Origin: Sulfitobacter donghicola DSW-25 = KCTC 12864 = JCM 14565
Lineage (GTDB): Bacteria > Pseudomonadota > Alphaproteobacteria > Rhodobacterales > Rhodobacteraceae
DNA: 64,000 bases
Assembly: GCF_000622405.1 (NCBI RefSeq)
Contig: NZ_JASF01000005.1
Location: forward strand, 310,001 to 374,000
Direction of reading: 5' to 3'
Every line of letters starts with the position of its first letter. Within the stretch, counting starts at the first letter, position 1. Positions 46,633-54,612 of this stretch are shown here, one piece after another. The position numbers and the translations under genes were made by a program. The notes below the pieces were generated by a model that did no database searches, was not told the origin of the DNA, and saw only the letters and a list, made by a program, of their open reading frames with translations.

Positions 46633-46864
46633 GTTCTGTGGTTGGGCGGGTACTGTGATTTGGGGCATTGGCCGCGAATGGCGGCAAAGAGCCCATTTTG
46701 ACGAATGCTGCGGGCTGCACGTATGTCCGCTCCTCTACAGCAGAGGTCGATAGTCAAAAATCATTCAGGCGTTCTCTGCGAAAATTCCCTGGAGTGAGGT
46801 TGGTATGATTTTCTATTTGGGCCCAGAGCAAATGCGTCAAATCTGATAGCGCGATACGCTTTAA
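46633..46864. other. Non-coding stretch with repeat-like sequence
   Basis: 232 bp without a credible gene. The part at about 46660-46760 reads like a short dispersed intergenic element of the sort I associate with Rhodobacterales, including a small inverted repeat CCTCT/AGAGG at 46732-46746. A genome-wide search is needed to show that it is repeated. Confidence 0.35.
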
Positions 46865-47953
46865 TCACAGTGTGATAAAGCCCAACCCGACATACAGCAA
46901 TTTCGAACGGTCCGAGCTCCACGCAGTATTGATCGACATTACATATGATATCGATGAAATTAGTCGTCTCATCGACTTGCGTGTCGGGAATTTTGGTCCG
47001 TTGTCCCGGATTGACCAATATGCCACTACTCGAAGTGTTCCATCGCGCTCCTCATACGGGTTTCGGGCATTGGAACTATTTGGAGACACTCTGAACCCTT
47101 GCGCTTCAAGCCAGTCCTCTGAATTGTCCATACCACCCAGACTTGCGAGCAGCCGGAACATACAAACTTCGGCTTCCTCGGAATTGTCGATTCGATCCCA
47201 ATCCATTTGCGTGAGATCAATTCCTACGTCGCTGAACGCCTCTTTTTTCAGGCAGGTATCAGGGTTTGGAAAATCCAACATCGCAACTTTCACTCGAGCC
47301 GTCATCTCACGTTCAAATTGCGTAGTGAATTCTGGTGTGCCCCTCGAGGGCTCAAAAACTGAGACCCAAGCCAGTCTTGCGCCGTAGAAGAGCCCCCCTG
47401 CTATGATAAAAAGGAAATAGGCCACCACGGCATAGCCTGCGAAATTCAGGGCCCACCGCGCATTGCTTCTCGGTAGAAAACTTTTCAGGCCAGTGCTCTT
47501 GATCGTACTTTCGTCAATTGATGGCTCAGGTTTTGGTTCTGCACCATCGGTCATTAGCTCGTCGTTCAACAGGGCAAATTTTGGGTCCGCTCTTCCGCTC
47601 ACGCGTCCGTTAATCAACCAATAAATCCCGCCTGTTATTGGGCCGACAAAAAGAAGACCCAATACTCCGCTGGTCAGCAATCCGGCTAAAATCCACGGTA
47701 AAAAAGCCGACCACCACGACTGGACACGAAACCGATCCAAAGCAAAAAGGATTGCCGCGATCGGAAGTGTGCCAAGAAACACATAAGCTGGCGCTCGAAA
47801 CACAATGGCCCAGCCAAAATATAGCCATGGGCCAACCGGATCGGAAGGCATTCGATGCCTCAATCCAATGGCATATTCGGTGAATACTGCGAACAGAATG
47901 ATGCAAAAAGCAGTGGTCGCTAGAATGCGTAGAAGCCTCAATGCCGGTGCCAT
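46865..47953 (-). CDS. Orphan multi-pass membrane protein of unknown function
   Basis: 362-aa protein with no family I recognise. Three or four hydrophobic helices lie in residues 8-30, 48-75, 82-112 and about 172-195; the rest, about 200-362, is a soluble domain with cysteines in PDTCLKKEAF and AEVCMFRLLASLGG and a tail rich in Ser/Arg. An AGGA site is 9 nt before the ATG. Codon choice and GC are lower than in flanking genes (AT-rich third positions are frequent), and it sits between two non-coding, repeat-like stretches, which suggests gain by transfer. The function is unknown. Confidence 0.65.
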   Translation of the reverse strand: MAPALRLLRILATTAFCIILFAVFTEYAIGLRHRMPSDPVGPWLYFGWAIVFRAPAYVFLGTLPIAAILFALDRFRVQSWWSAFLPWILAGLLTSGVLGLLFVGPITGGIYWLINGRVSGRADPKFALLNDELMTDGAEPKPEPSIDESTIKSTGLKSFLPRSNARWALNFAGYAVVAYFLFIIAGGLFYGARLAWVSVFEPSRGTPEFTTQFEREMTARVKVAMLDFPNPDTCLKKEAFSDVGIDLTQMDWDRIDNSEEAEVCMFRLLASLGGMDNSEDWLEAQGFRVSPNSSNARNPYEERDGTLRVVAYWSIRDNGPKFPTRKSMRRLISSISYVMSINTAWSSDRSKLLYVGLGFITL

Positions 47954-48243
47954 CTCAGATATCCTAAATCTGTCAATTGTTTAGGGATATTCAACGAAAA
48001 GCAAACACGGGTAAAGGCAGTGATTGAGTGAAACAATAAGGAAGCCGCAAAGCTGCATGCAGGGGAGGCATTGGCGAACTGCTTGGCGAGACGTTGTTCC
48101 ATCTGCGGGAGTCCTGAGACCCGACACAGGAGACATTCATGCAACTGCGAGGAACGGCAGCTTTGTCCGCATAGCTGATACTAACTAAGTGCAAAAAAGT
48201 TCTGCATCCTTAGTAAAAACCATTCTGCACTATGTCTGCGCCT
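47954..48243. other. Non-coding stretch upstream of the orphan gene
   Basis: About 290 bp. The end near the orphan gene must hold its promoter. The part at about 48080-48190 contains several short direct and inverted fragments (GCAACTGCGAGG, CATTCTGCAC) and broken frames; no gene, tRNA or insertion sequence end is recognisable. Together with 46633-46864 it frames the lower-GC gene. Confidence 0.35.
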
Positions 48244-48855
48244 TCATTCGGCCCCCTCATCTTCTTCGATCAAATAGGGCTGTAGCCGCGCAAATTGCCA
48301 GAACAGGAAAACCATGAGGGCGATGGGAAAGCCGAAGGTTTCGATCTTTACCCACGCGTCCGTGGACATGGTGCGCCAGACGATCTCATTCACAACAGCT
48401 AAGGTAACAAAGGCCATGGTCAGGCGTTTGGTCAGGATGATCCAGCCGTCGTGACGCATCGGCATCATATCCGACATCACATATTCCAGCCACGAACGGC
48501 CACGCAGTAGGCCGATGGTCAGGATCAGCGCAAGGAAGCCGTAGACGATGGTGGTTTTCATCTTGAAAAACCGCTCATCATTGAACCATGCGGTGAGACC
48601 GCCGAAAAAGATCACCATAAAGGCCGTGAACACCTGCATCCGGCTCAGCTGCCCTGTCAGTGCCCAAAGGATGCCCATCGCGATCAGCAGGATCGGCACA
48701 AAGACAACTGCAGCAACGATAAACCCAGTGTATTCCGTGCCGCCAAATGTGAACATCTGGTCTTTGATCCGCACATAGAGGACAAAGAACGCCAGCGTTG
48801 GCCCCAGCTCAAGAACCTGTTTCAGGATCGGGTTGATTTCGCGTGTTTCAGCCAT
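48244..48855 (-). CDS. yciB: Inner membrane-spanning protein YciB (septation protein A family)
   Basis: 203-aa polytopic protein of the YciB/IspZ family, involved in cell envelope synthesis and intracellular septation; exact activity unknown. Five to six membrane helices are visible, with the family segments KQVLELGPTLAFFVLY, GGLTAWFNDERFFKMKTTIVY and WVKIETFGFPIALMVFLFW. The start lies 8 bp after the stop of the upstream EamA gene; GGAGG is provided by the end of that gene. Likely operon ftsY-EamA-yciB. Confidence 0.95.
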   Translation of the reverse strand: MAETREINPILKQVLELGPTLAFFVLYVRIKDQMFTFGGTEYTGFIVAAVVFVPILLIAMGILWALTGQLSRMQVFTAFMVIFFGGLTAWFNDERFFKMKTTIVYGFLALILTIGLLRGRSWLEYVMSDMMPMRHDGWIILTKRLTMAFVTLAVVNEIVWRTMSTDAWVKIETFGFPIALMVFLFWQFARLQPYLIEEDEGAE

Positions 48856-48863
48856 TCTTGGGG

Positions 48864-49766
48864 CTAGCCTCCGAATTCTACAATAACCGCCCCTGCTGCG
48901 ATCAATGCCATCAGCATGATCCGGCGCGGGCCGACCGTTTCTTTGAGCACCAGCCAGCCGATCAGGGCAGCAAACACCGTTGAAGTCTCTCTCAATATTG
49001 CCGCTTCGCCGACCTTATCAAGGCGTGTGGCCAACATTATTGAACCAAAGCTAAGGAAAGCGACGATGCCGCCGAAAAAGCCACGCCTGAGCAGCGGCCC
49101 CACCTGTGGCGGATTTTCCATCGCGTTCCAGCGGCGATAGGCGAGGATCGGAAAGAAGAACCCGTCGATCATGAAAAACCACGCCAAAAAGGTAAACGGA
49201 TCGGCCGTGGCGCGAATGCCGTAGGCATCCAAGGTGGTGTATAGCGCCACAAACAGCCCCGTCACAAAGGCCAGCCCCAGCGCAACATGTAATGTGTCCC
49301 GCTCGGCCTGTAAAAAGATCAGGTTGTACAGCGCCAAGCCAAAGATACCCGCCAGCAGAACAGCCACGCCAAACCACTGCATCCCGCTAAAGCTCTCATC
49401 AAAGATCAGATAAGCCCCGATGACCGTGAACAATGGTCCCGTCCCGCGCACAACGGGATAGACCACCGTATAGGCCCCTTTGGTATAGGCCGCCGCCTGC
49501 AAGACCTTGTAAAAAATATGGATCACCCAGACGAGCGCAAAGATCGCCCACATATGCGGTTCGGGCCATGGCACAACAAACAAGGCAAAGGGCGCGGCCA
49601 TCAGGCAATAGGCCGCGTCAATCGCCCCACGGGTTAGCCACGGATCATGGCGGCCCTTTTGCAATGCGCCGAACACCGCATGAAGGAAAGCCGCCAGCAG
49701 AGCCAGAGCAAGCGCAACACTATGCCCTGTTGCGGTGCCCTCAATCGAGATGAGCCAGTTGGTCAT
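48864..49766 (-). CDS. EamA/DMT family transporter
   Basis: 300-aa member of the drug/metabolite transporter superfamily with ten expected helices in two EamA repeats (about 15-140 and 155-298). Visible marks include ALQKGRHDPWLTRGAIDAAY, VVYPVVRGTGPLFTVIGAYLIF, and GEAAILRETSTVFAALIGWLVLKE at the second repeat. It is intact, unlike the EamA gene at 23955. GGGGCGG precedes the ATG. Lies 10 bp after ftsY and 8 bp before yciB on the same strand. The substrate is unknown. Confidence 0.92.
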   Translation of the reverse strand: MTNWLISIEGTATGHSVALALALLAAFLHAVFGALQKGRHDPWLTRGAIDAAYCLMAAPFALFVVPWPEPHMWAIFALVWVIHIFYKVLQAAAYTKGAYTVVYPVVRGTGPLFTVIGAYLIFDESFSGMQWFGVAVLLAGIFGLALYNLIFLQAERDTLHVALGLAFVTGLFVALYTTLDAYGIRATADPFTFLAWFFMIDGFFFPILAYRRWNAMENPPQVGPLLRRGFFGGIVAFLSFGSIMLATRLDKVGEAAILRETSTVFAALIGWLVLKETVGPRRIMLMALIAAGAVIVEFGG

Positions 49767-49776
49767 GATACCGCCC

Positions 49777-51291
49777 CTAGCGGTCCAGCCCCGTCAACGC
49801 ATCAGCAAAGTCCTGCGGGTCAAAGGCCTGCAGATCGTCGATCTGCTCGCCCACGCCAATTGCGTGGATCGGAAGGCCGAATTTATCCGCCAGCGCCACC
49901 AGCACACCACCTTTGGCGGTGCCGTCCAGTTTGGTCATCACAAGGCCAGATACATCCGAGATATCCTGAAAAACCTTCACTTGGTTCACCGCGTTCTGGC
50001 CAGTGGTCGCATCCAGAACCAACAACGTGTTATGCGGCGCATCGGGGTCTTTCTTGCGAATGACGCGCACGATTTTGGCCAGTTCCTCCATCAGGTCCCC
50101 ACGGTTTTGCAAACGCCCTGCCGTGTCGATCATCAACAGGTCTGCGCCATCTTCTTCGGCCTTTACCATCGCATCAAAGGCAAGGCTTGCAGGGTCGCTG
50201 CCATGCGCAGCCGTCAGAACAGGCACGCCAGCACGTTCGCCCCAGACCTGCAATTGCTCAACAGCCGCAGCGCGGAACGTATCGCCCGCCGCAATCACAA
50301 CCTTTTTGCCAGCGGCGCAGAACTGGCTGGCCAGTTTCCCAATTGTTGTCGTCTTACCCGAACCATTCACCCCGACCACCAAAACCACCTGAGGTTTCTT
50401 GGCATAGATCGGCAATGGTTTGGCAACGGGTTCCATGATGCGCGCGATTTCGTCGCTCATCAGAGTTTTGATTTCGGTGACCGACAGTTTCTTGCCCAGA
50501 CGCCCTTCGGCCATATTGGCCGTCACCCGCAGGGCGGTATCTACGCCCATATCCGCGGTGATCAGCAGCTCTTCGAGCTGCTCCAGCATGGCGTCATCCA
50601 GCACGCGGCGCGCCACCGGAGCCGCCCCGCCCCGCCCCATCAAACGGCCCAGAATGCCACGCTTGGGCGCTGGCTCATCTGGTTCTGCATCCAACATTGG
50701 CGCGACAGGCGTTAGCGTTGTGCGCAAGGGCTCGGTCGCGGTGGCCTGTTCTGCGGCCTTGCGTTCCTCTGCCTCCTTCTTCGCTTGCTCTTCGGCGCGG
50801 GCCGCCACTTCTACGCGCTGGCGCTCAGCTTCAGCGGCTTCCTCAGCCTGCTTTTCTTGCGCTTGCTTTGCAGCAAGAGCTGCGGCTTTCGCCTCTGCGG
50901 CGGCCTGTTCTGCTTGGCGCTTTTCGTCTTCTTTTGCGGCACGCGCTGCCGCCTCGGCTTTTTCTGCGGCTAGGGCTGCGGCCTCGGCCTCTACGCGGCG
51001 CGCTTCTTCTTGGGCGGCGGCCTCTCGCTTGGCCGCCTCGTCAGCAGCCGCGCGTTCTTTTGCTTCGGCGTCCAGTCGCTCTTGCTCGGCTTGGGCACGT
51101 TCGGCTTGGGCACGTTCGGCTTCACGCGCCTCTTCTGCGGCTTTCGCCTTCGCTTGCGCCTCTAGCGCCTCTTGTTCTGCCACTGCTGCGTCTTCGACCT
51201 CACCGCCATCGCTGACAATAGCCTCTAGCCCCTCGTCGATCTTGGACGAGGATTTGAACATGCGGTCTTTTAGCTTTTTGAAAAACGCCAC
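49777..51291 (-). CDS. ftsY: Signal recognition particle receptor FtsY
   Basis: SRP-dependent GTPase that docks ribosome-nascent chains at the inner membrane. The 504-aa protein starts with a basic amphipathic segment (MAFFKKLKDRMFKS) from a GTG preceded by GGAGA, followed by a long Ala/Glu/Lys-rich charged region (about 35-195) with repeats such as EAERAQAERAQAEQE, probably an extended coiled coil. The NG domain is complete: VVGVNGSGKTTTIGKLA, DTFRAAAVEQL, DTAGRLQNRGDL and TKLDGTAKGG. Leads a likely operon with an EamA transporter and yciB. Confidence 0.98.
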   Translation of the reverse strand: MAFFKKLKDRMFKSSSKIDEGLEAIVSDGGEVEDAAVAEQEALEAQAKAKAAEEAREAERAQAERAQAEQERLDAEAKERAAADEAAKREAAAQEEARRVEAEAAALAAEKAEAAARAAKEDEKRQAEQAAAEAKAAALAAKQAQEKQAEEAAEAERQRVEVAARAEEQAKKEAEERKAAEQATATEPLRTTLTPVAPMLDAEPDEPAPKRGILGRLMGRGGAAPVARRVLDDAMLEQLEELLITADMGVDTALRVTANMAEGRLGKKLSVTEIKTLMSDEIARIMEPVAKPLPIYAKKPQVVLVVGVNGSGKTTTIGKLASQFCAAGKKVVIAAGDTFRAAAVEQLQVWGERAGVPVLTAAHGSDPASLAFDAMVKAEEDGADLLMIDTAGRLQNRGDLMEELAKIVRVIRKKDPDAPHNTLLVLDATTGQNAVNQVKVFQDISDVSGLVMTKLDGTAKGGVLVALADKFGLPIHAIGVGEQIDDLQAFDPQDFADALTGLDR

Positions 51292-51396
51292 GCGGCAGGT
51301 CTCCGGTTTGGAATGTCATACTGATCTAACCCCTCGAGGCACTGGATGGAAGGGTGTGCGATTGACAAGCCCCGACAAGCGGGTCACCAACAGCCT

Positions 51397-52290
51397 ATGC
51401 GCATGTTAATCATCACTTTCTGGCTGTTTTTGGCGGGTTCGGCCCATGCCGATCCGCGTGCGCCGCAATGTAGCACGGGAAAATGGGGGCATGTGCACTG
51501 CATTCGAAACGAACATTTCGTCTATGATACTTGCAATGCCATCGAATTATTCTCCAAACGCCACGGGCTCGATTCTGGGTTCTTTGCGCGTCTGATCTGG
51601 CAGGAGAGCCGCTTTGACCCCAACGCGTTAAGCCACGCCAACGCCCGTGGCATTGCGCAATTCATCCCCTCTACCGCCCGTTTGCGCGGCCTCAAAGACC
51701 CGTACAACCCCGCCGATGCGCTGGAACATTCTGCACAATACCTTGCTGAAATGGCGCGCCGTTACGGCAACGAAGGCATGGCCGCGATCGGTTATAACGG
51801 TGGTGAACGCCGCGCCGAAGGGTTTCTGGCGGGTAAGGGCCTTGCCTCTGAAACGATCAACTATGTGCCGATCATCACCGGCCTAACAGCCGAGCAATGG
51901 CGCGATGCCCCGCCCAAGAACCACGATTTCAGATTGGCCAAAGACAAACCGTTTTATGCCGCCTGTTCCGAAATGGCCCGAAAGCGCAAGCTATCGCCCC
52001 TGAAACGGGCCAAGCCGCCTGTGCCGCCGCTCAAACCTTGGGGGGTTCAGCTGGGTTTCGGGACGTCCAAGAAAAGCGCACGCGCCAAGGTGCAGACCCT
52101 AACCCGTAGCTGCCGTGCACAAGTCAAACGTGAAAAGCTGGATCTGGTGTTTGTAAAGAACCGCGTGTCGGGCAAAAAGGGCTATTACTTTGGCCGTATT
52201 GGCCGCAACACCAGAGAGGGCGCGCAAAAGCTGTGCAACAGCCTAAAGCGGCAGGGATGCCGCTGCCTCACTGTGAACAATAAGAAGTAA
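51397..52290 (+). CDS. Lytic transglycosylase with SPOR-like C-terminus
   Basis: 297-aa periplasmic enzyme that cleaves peptidoglycan to 1,6-anhydro-MurNAc. Signal peptide 1-18 (ending AHA-D), SLT domain about 55-165 with catalytic Glu70 in IWQESRFDPNALS, ARGIAQFIPSTARLRGL and YLAEMARRYG, AAIGYNGGERR. The C-terminal 90 residues (KPWGVQLGFGTSKKSARAKVQ, KKGYYFGRIG) have a SPOR-like pattern that would direct it to septal glycan. ATG at 51397 (MRMLIITFWLF); the earlier frame start at 51346 lacks a signal sequence. Divergent from ftsY. Confidence 0.93.
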   Translation: MRMLIITFWLFLAGSAHADPRAPQCSTGKWGHVHCIRNEHFVYDTCNAIELFSKRHGLDSGFFARLIWQESRFDPNALSHANARGIAQFIPSTARLRGLKDPYNPADALEHSAQYLAEMARRYGNEGMAAIGYNGGERRAEGFLAGKGLASETINYVPIITGLTAEQWRDAPPKNHDFRLAKDKPFYAACSEMARKRKLSPLKRAKPPVPPLKPWGVQLGFGTSKKSARAKVQTLTRSCRAQVKREKLDLVFVKNRVSGKKGYYFGRIGRNTREGAQKLCNSLKRQGCRCLTVNNKK

Positions 52291-52344
52291 TTTCAGCTGG
52301 TTGCAGGCCACGTCTCATCAAAAGAATAAAGCGCGGCCCACCCC

Positions 52345-54045
52345 TTAAATCTCGTCAGGGAAGTGCTTCATCACCATGCGGATCGGGTTTGGCGCGGCCT
52401 GCCCTAAACCGCAGATCGAGGCATCGACCATGGCCGATGACAGCTCTTCCAACAGGCCCTGATCCCACTTGCCCTGCTGCATCAGCTTGACCGCTTTGCC
52501 ACAGCCAACACGGCACGGCGTGCACTGCCCACAGCTTTCATCCTCAAAGAAGCGCAGCATGTTCAGCGCCGCATCGCGTGCGCTATCTTGGTCAGACAGG
52601 ACCACCACAGCAGCCGATCCGATAAAGGTGCCGTGCGGTTGCAGCGTGTCGAAATCCAGCGGGATATCGTCCATCGACGCAGGCAACAGGCCAGAAGACG
52701 GGCCACCCGGTTGATAGGCTTTCAGCTTGTGACCCTCAGCCATGCCGCCAGCGGCTGCAATGACATCGGTGATCGTAGACCCTGCTGGCAGCAGATAGAC
52801 ACCAGCGTTTTTCACACGCCCCGAGACCGAATAGTTCCGCAGCCCGTTGCGCCCGTTATGTTCATGGGCTGACATGACTTGGTGGCCCTCGCGGCAAATA
52901 CGCGCCACCCAGTGCAATGTTTCGACGTTATGAACCAAGGTTGGGCGGCCAAAAATGCCAACCTGCGCCACAAATGGCGGGCGGTGGCGGGGCATGCCGC
53001 GTTTGCCCTCGATGCTTTCGATCATTGCGGATTCTTCCCCGCAGATATAGGCGCCAGCCCCGCGGCGCAGATCGATATAGCCAGCCTCGACAACGCCGGC
53101 GTCTTCCAACGCTGCAATCTCGCGCGCCAGAATTTCCAGCACTGCTGGGTATTCATCCCGCATGTAGATAAAGGCACGCTCGGCTTCGACAGCCCACGCA
53201 GCGATCAGCATCCCTTCAAGGAAGTAATGCGGCTCACGCTCTAGGTGAAAGCGGTCTTTGAACGTCCCTGGCTCGCCTTCATCACCGTTCACGGCCAGAT
53301 AGCGCGGCCCTTCATTGGCGCGCACAAAGCCCCATTTCGTACCCGAAGGGAACCCAGCCCCACCAAGACCGCGCAGCCCTGACGAACGAACCTCGGTTTG
53401 AACCGCCTCCCAATCGCCTTTTTCGCGCAGCTCAGCCAGCTTGGCATAACCGCCCTTTGCGACGTAGTCTTCATAGGTCTCATACTCTGGGATCTTGGCG
53501 TGGGTATCCCCCGCCTTGATCGCGACTAGTACTTTTTCAGGTGTCGCGTGGTCGATGTGGTTATGACCCAGCTCTAGAACAGGCGCGGTATCACAGCGCC
53601 CCATGCAAGGCGCGCGCAACACGCGGACCTCGGCGGGGTCTAGCCCGTCTTCCAATGCCGCCTTTAGCGCCTCGGCCCCTGCCAATTCGCAGCTGAGCGA
53701 GTCGCAAACGCGGATGGTCAGCGAAGGCGGCGGTGTCTCGCCCTCTTTCACCACATCAAAATGCGCATAGAAGGTGGCGACCTCATAGACCTCTGCCATG
53801 CTGATCCGCATTTCCTCGGCCAAGGCGCGCAGGTGCGCCGCAGAAAGGCAGCCGTATTTATCCTGAATAAGGTGCAGATATTCGATCAACAGATCACGGT
53901 CACGGGGTTCGGACTCTAGCAGGGTGCGAATCTCGGCCCATGCCGTGTCTTCCAATTGACGGCCCTTGGTATGGCGGCGGCCCTTGCCCTTACCCGATTT
54001 CCAAACGCCTTTGTCTGGTCCGTTGTCTTTTGTATCCAGCGCCAT
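52345..54045 (-). CDS. NuoE-NuoF fusion, NAD-linked formate dehydrogenase beta subunit type
   Basis: 566-aa fused flavo-iron-sulfur protein that passes electrons between NAD and a partner dehydrogenase. After a basic N-terminal tail, residues 38-175 are NuoE-like with [2Fe-2S] cysteines in CDSLSCELAG and CMGRCDTAP. The NuoF-like part has the FMN/NAD loop GLGGAGFPSGTKW, NGDEGEPGTFKDR, GAGAYICGEESAMIESIEG, and the [4Fe-4S] set ESCGQCTPCRVG and ICGLGQ. The architecture matches beta subunits of soluble formate dehydrogenases (FdsB with FdsG fused) or HoxF. No alpha subunit is in the window and neighbours are unrelated. ATG at 54045 preferred over GTG at 54051. Confidence 0.9.
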   Translation of the reverse strand: MALDTKDNGPDKGVWKSGKGKGRRHTKGRQLEDTAWAEIRTLLESEPRDRDLLIEYLHLIQDKYGCLSAAHLRALAEEMRISMAEVYEVATFYAHFDVVKEGETPPPSLTIRVCDSLSCELAGAEALKAALEDGLDPAEVRVLRAPCMGRCDTAPVLELGHNHIDHATPEKVLVAIKAGDTHAKIPEYETYEDYVAKGGYAKLAELREKGDWEAVQTEVRSSGLRGLGGAGFPSGTKWGFVRANEGPRYLAVNGDEGEPGTFKDRFHLEREPHYFLEGMLIAAWAVEAERAFIYMRDEYPAVLEILAREIAALEDAGVVEAGYIDLRRGAGAYICGEESAMIESIEGKRGMPRHRPPFVAQVGIFGRPTLVHNVETLHWVARICREGHQVMSAHEHNGRNGLRNYSVSGRVKNAGVYLLPAGSTITDVIAAAGGMAEGHKLKAYQPGGPSSGLLPASMDDIPLDFDTLQPHGTFIGSAAVVVLSDQDSARDAALNMLRFFEDESCGQCTPCRVGCGKAVKLMQQGKWDQGLLEELSSAMVDASICGLGQAAPNPIRMVMKHFPDEI

Positions 54046-54214
54046 CGCCACAATCCCCTTGTTCTTTCGGCTGGTTTAGCAAAGGCCAGCCAGCGCATTG
54101 AGGCGAAAAACGACAATTCAGCCCCCCTTTGCGCGGTGGCGGTCTGGCGCTGACGCGGATCGGAAACACAGCTACGCCCTAGAACCTGCTGTGGACATCT
54201 GCCATCTTGCAAGG

Positions 54215-54610
54215 ATGAGATATATTCTGCTGATCCTTTTGATGTTCACCACCCTGCCTGCTGCCGCTCAATCCTTGATGAGCGCAGAGGAGTTTGACGC
54301 CTATACCAAGGGGAAAACCCTCTATTATGGCAACGGCACGCAACCCTATGGCGCCGAGATTTACCTGCCCAACCGCCGTGTGAAATGGTCGTTTCTGGAT
54401 GGGGAATGCAAGGACGGCCAATGGTACGAAGCAGACGGCCTGATCTGTTTCACCTATGATGATCGCCCAGAACCACAATGCTGGAGCTTTGAGAAAGGCC
54501 CAAAAGGCCTGATCGCACGGTTCGAAAACGATCCCGCCGTGACGCCGCTGTATGAAGCCAATGAAAGCACCGAAGAGCTGTTATGCCTCGGGCCAAAAAT
54601 CGGCGTTTAG
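54215..54610 (+). CDS. Small secreted protein A, paralogous to the gene at 57463
   Basis: 131-aa protein with signal peptide 1-18 (MRYILLILLMFTTLPAAAQ). The mature part holds FDAYTKGKTLYYGNG, EIYLPNRRVKWSFLDGECKDG and LICFTYDDRPEPQCW, the same order of motifs as in the gene at 57463-57867: Gly-x-Cys-x2-Gly, then Leu-[IL]-Cys-Phe-x-Tyr-[ED]-Asp-x-Pro-x-Pro and Cys-Trp. Three to four cysteines could make disulfides. I do not know its function. The AAGG site directly abuts the ATG, and an upstream in-frame GTG at 54191 is an alternative start. Converges on xseA with 2 bp between stops. Confidence 0.72.
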   Translation: MRYILLILLMFTTLPAAAQSLMSAEEFDAYTKGKTLYYGNGTQPYGAEIYLPNRRVKWSFLDGECKDGQWYEADGLICFTYDDRPEPQCWSFEKGPKGLIARFENDPAVTPLYEANESTEELLCLGPKIGV

Positions 54611-54612
54611 AG

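Noticed and set aside
50697..51215. Plus-strand frame opposite the ftsY charged region
   Set aside because: Ala/Arg/Leu-rich frame mirrors the repetitive codons of the FtsY coiled-coil region; it is a shadow.
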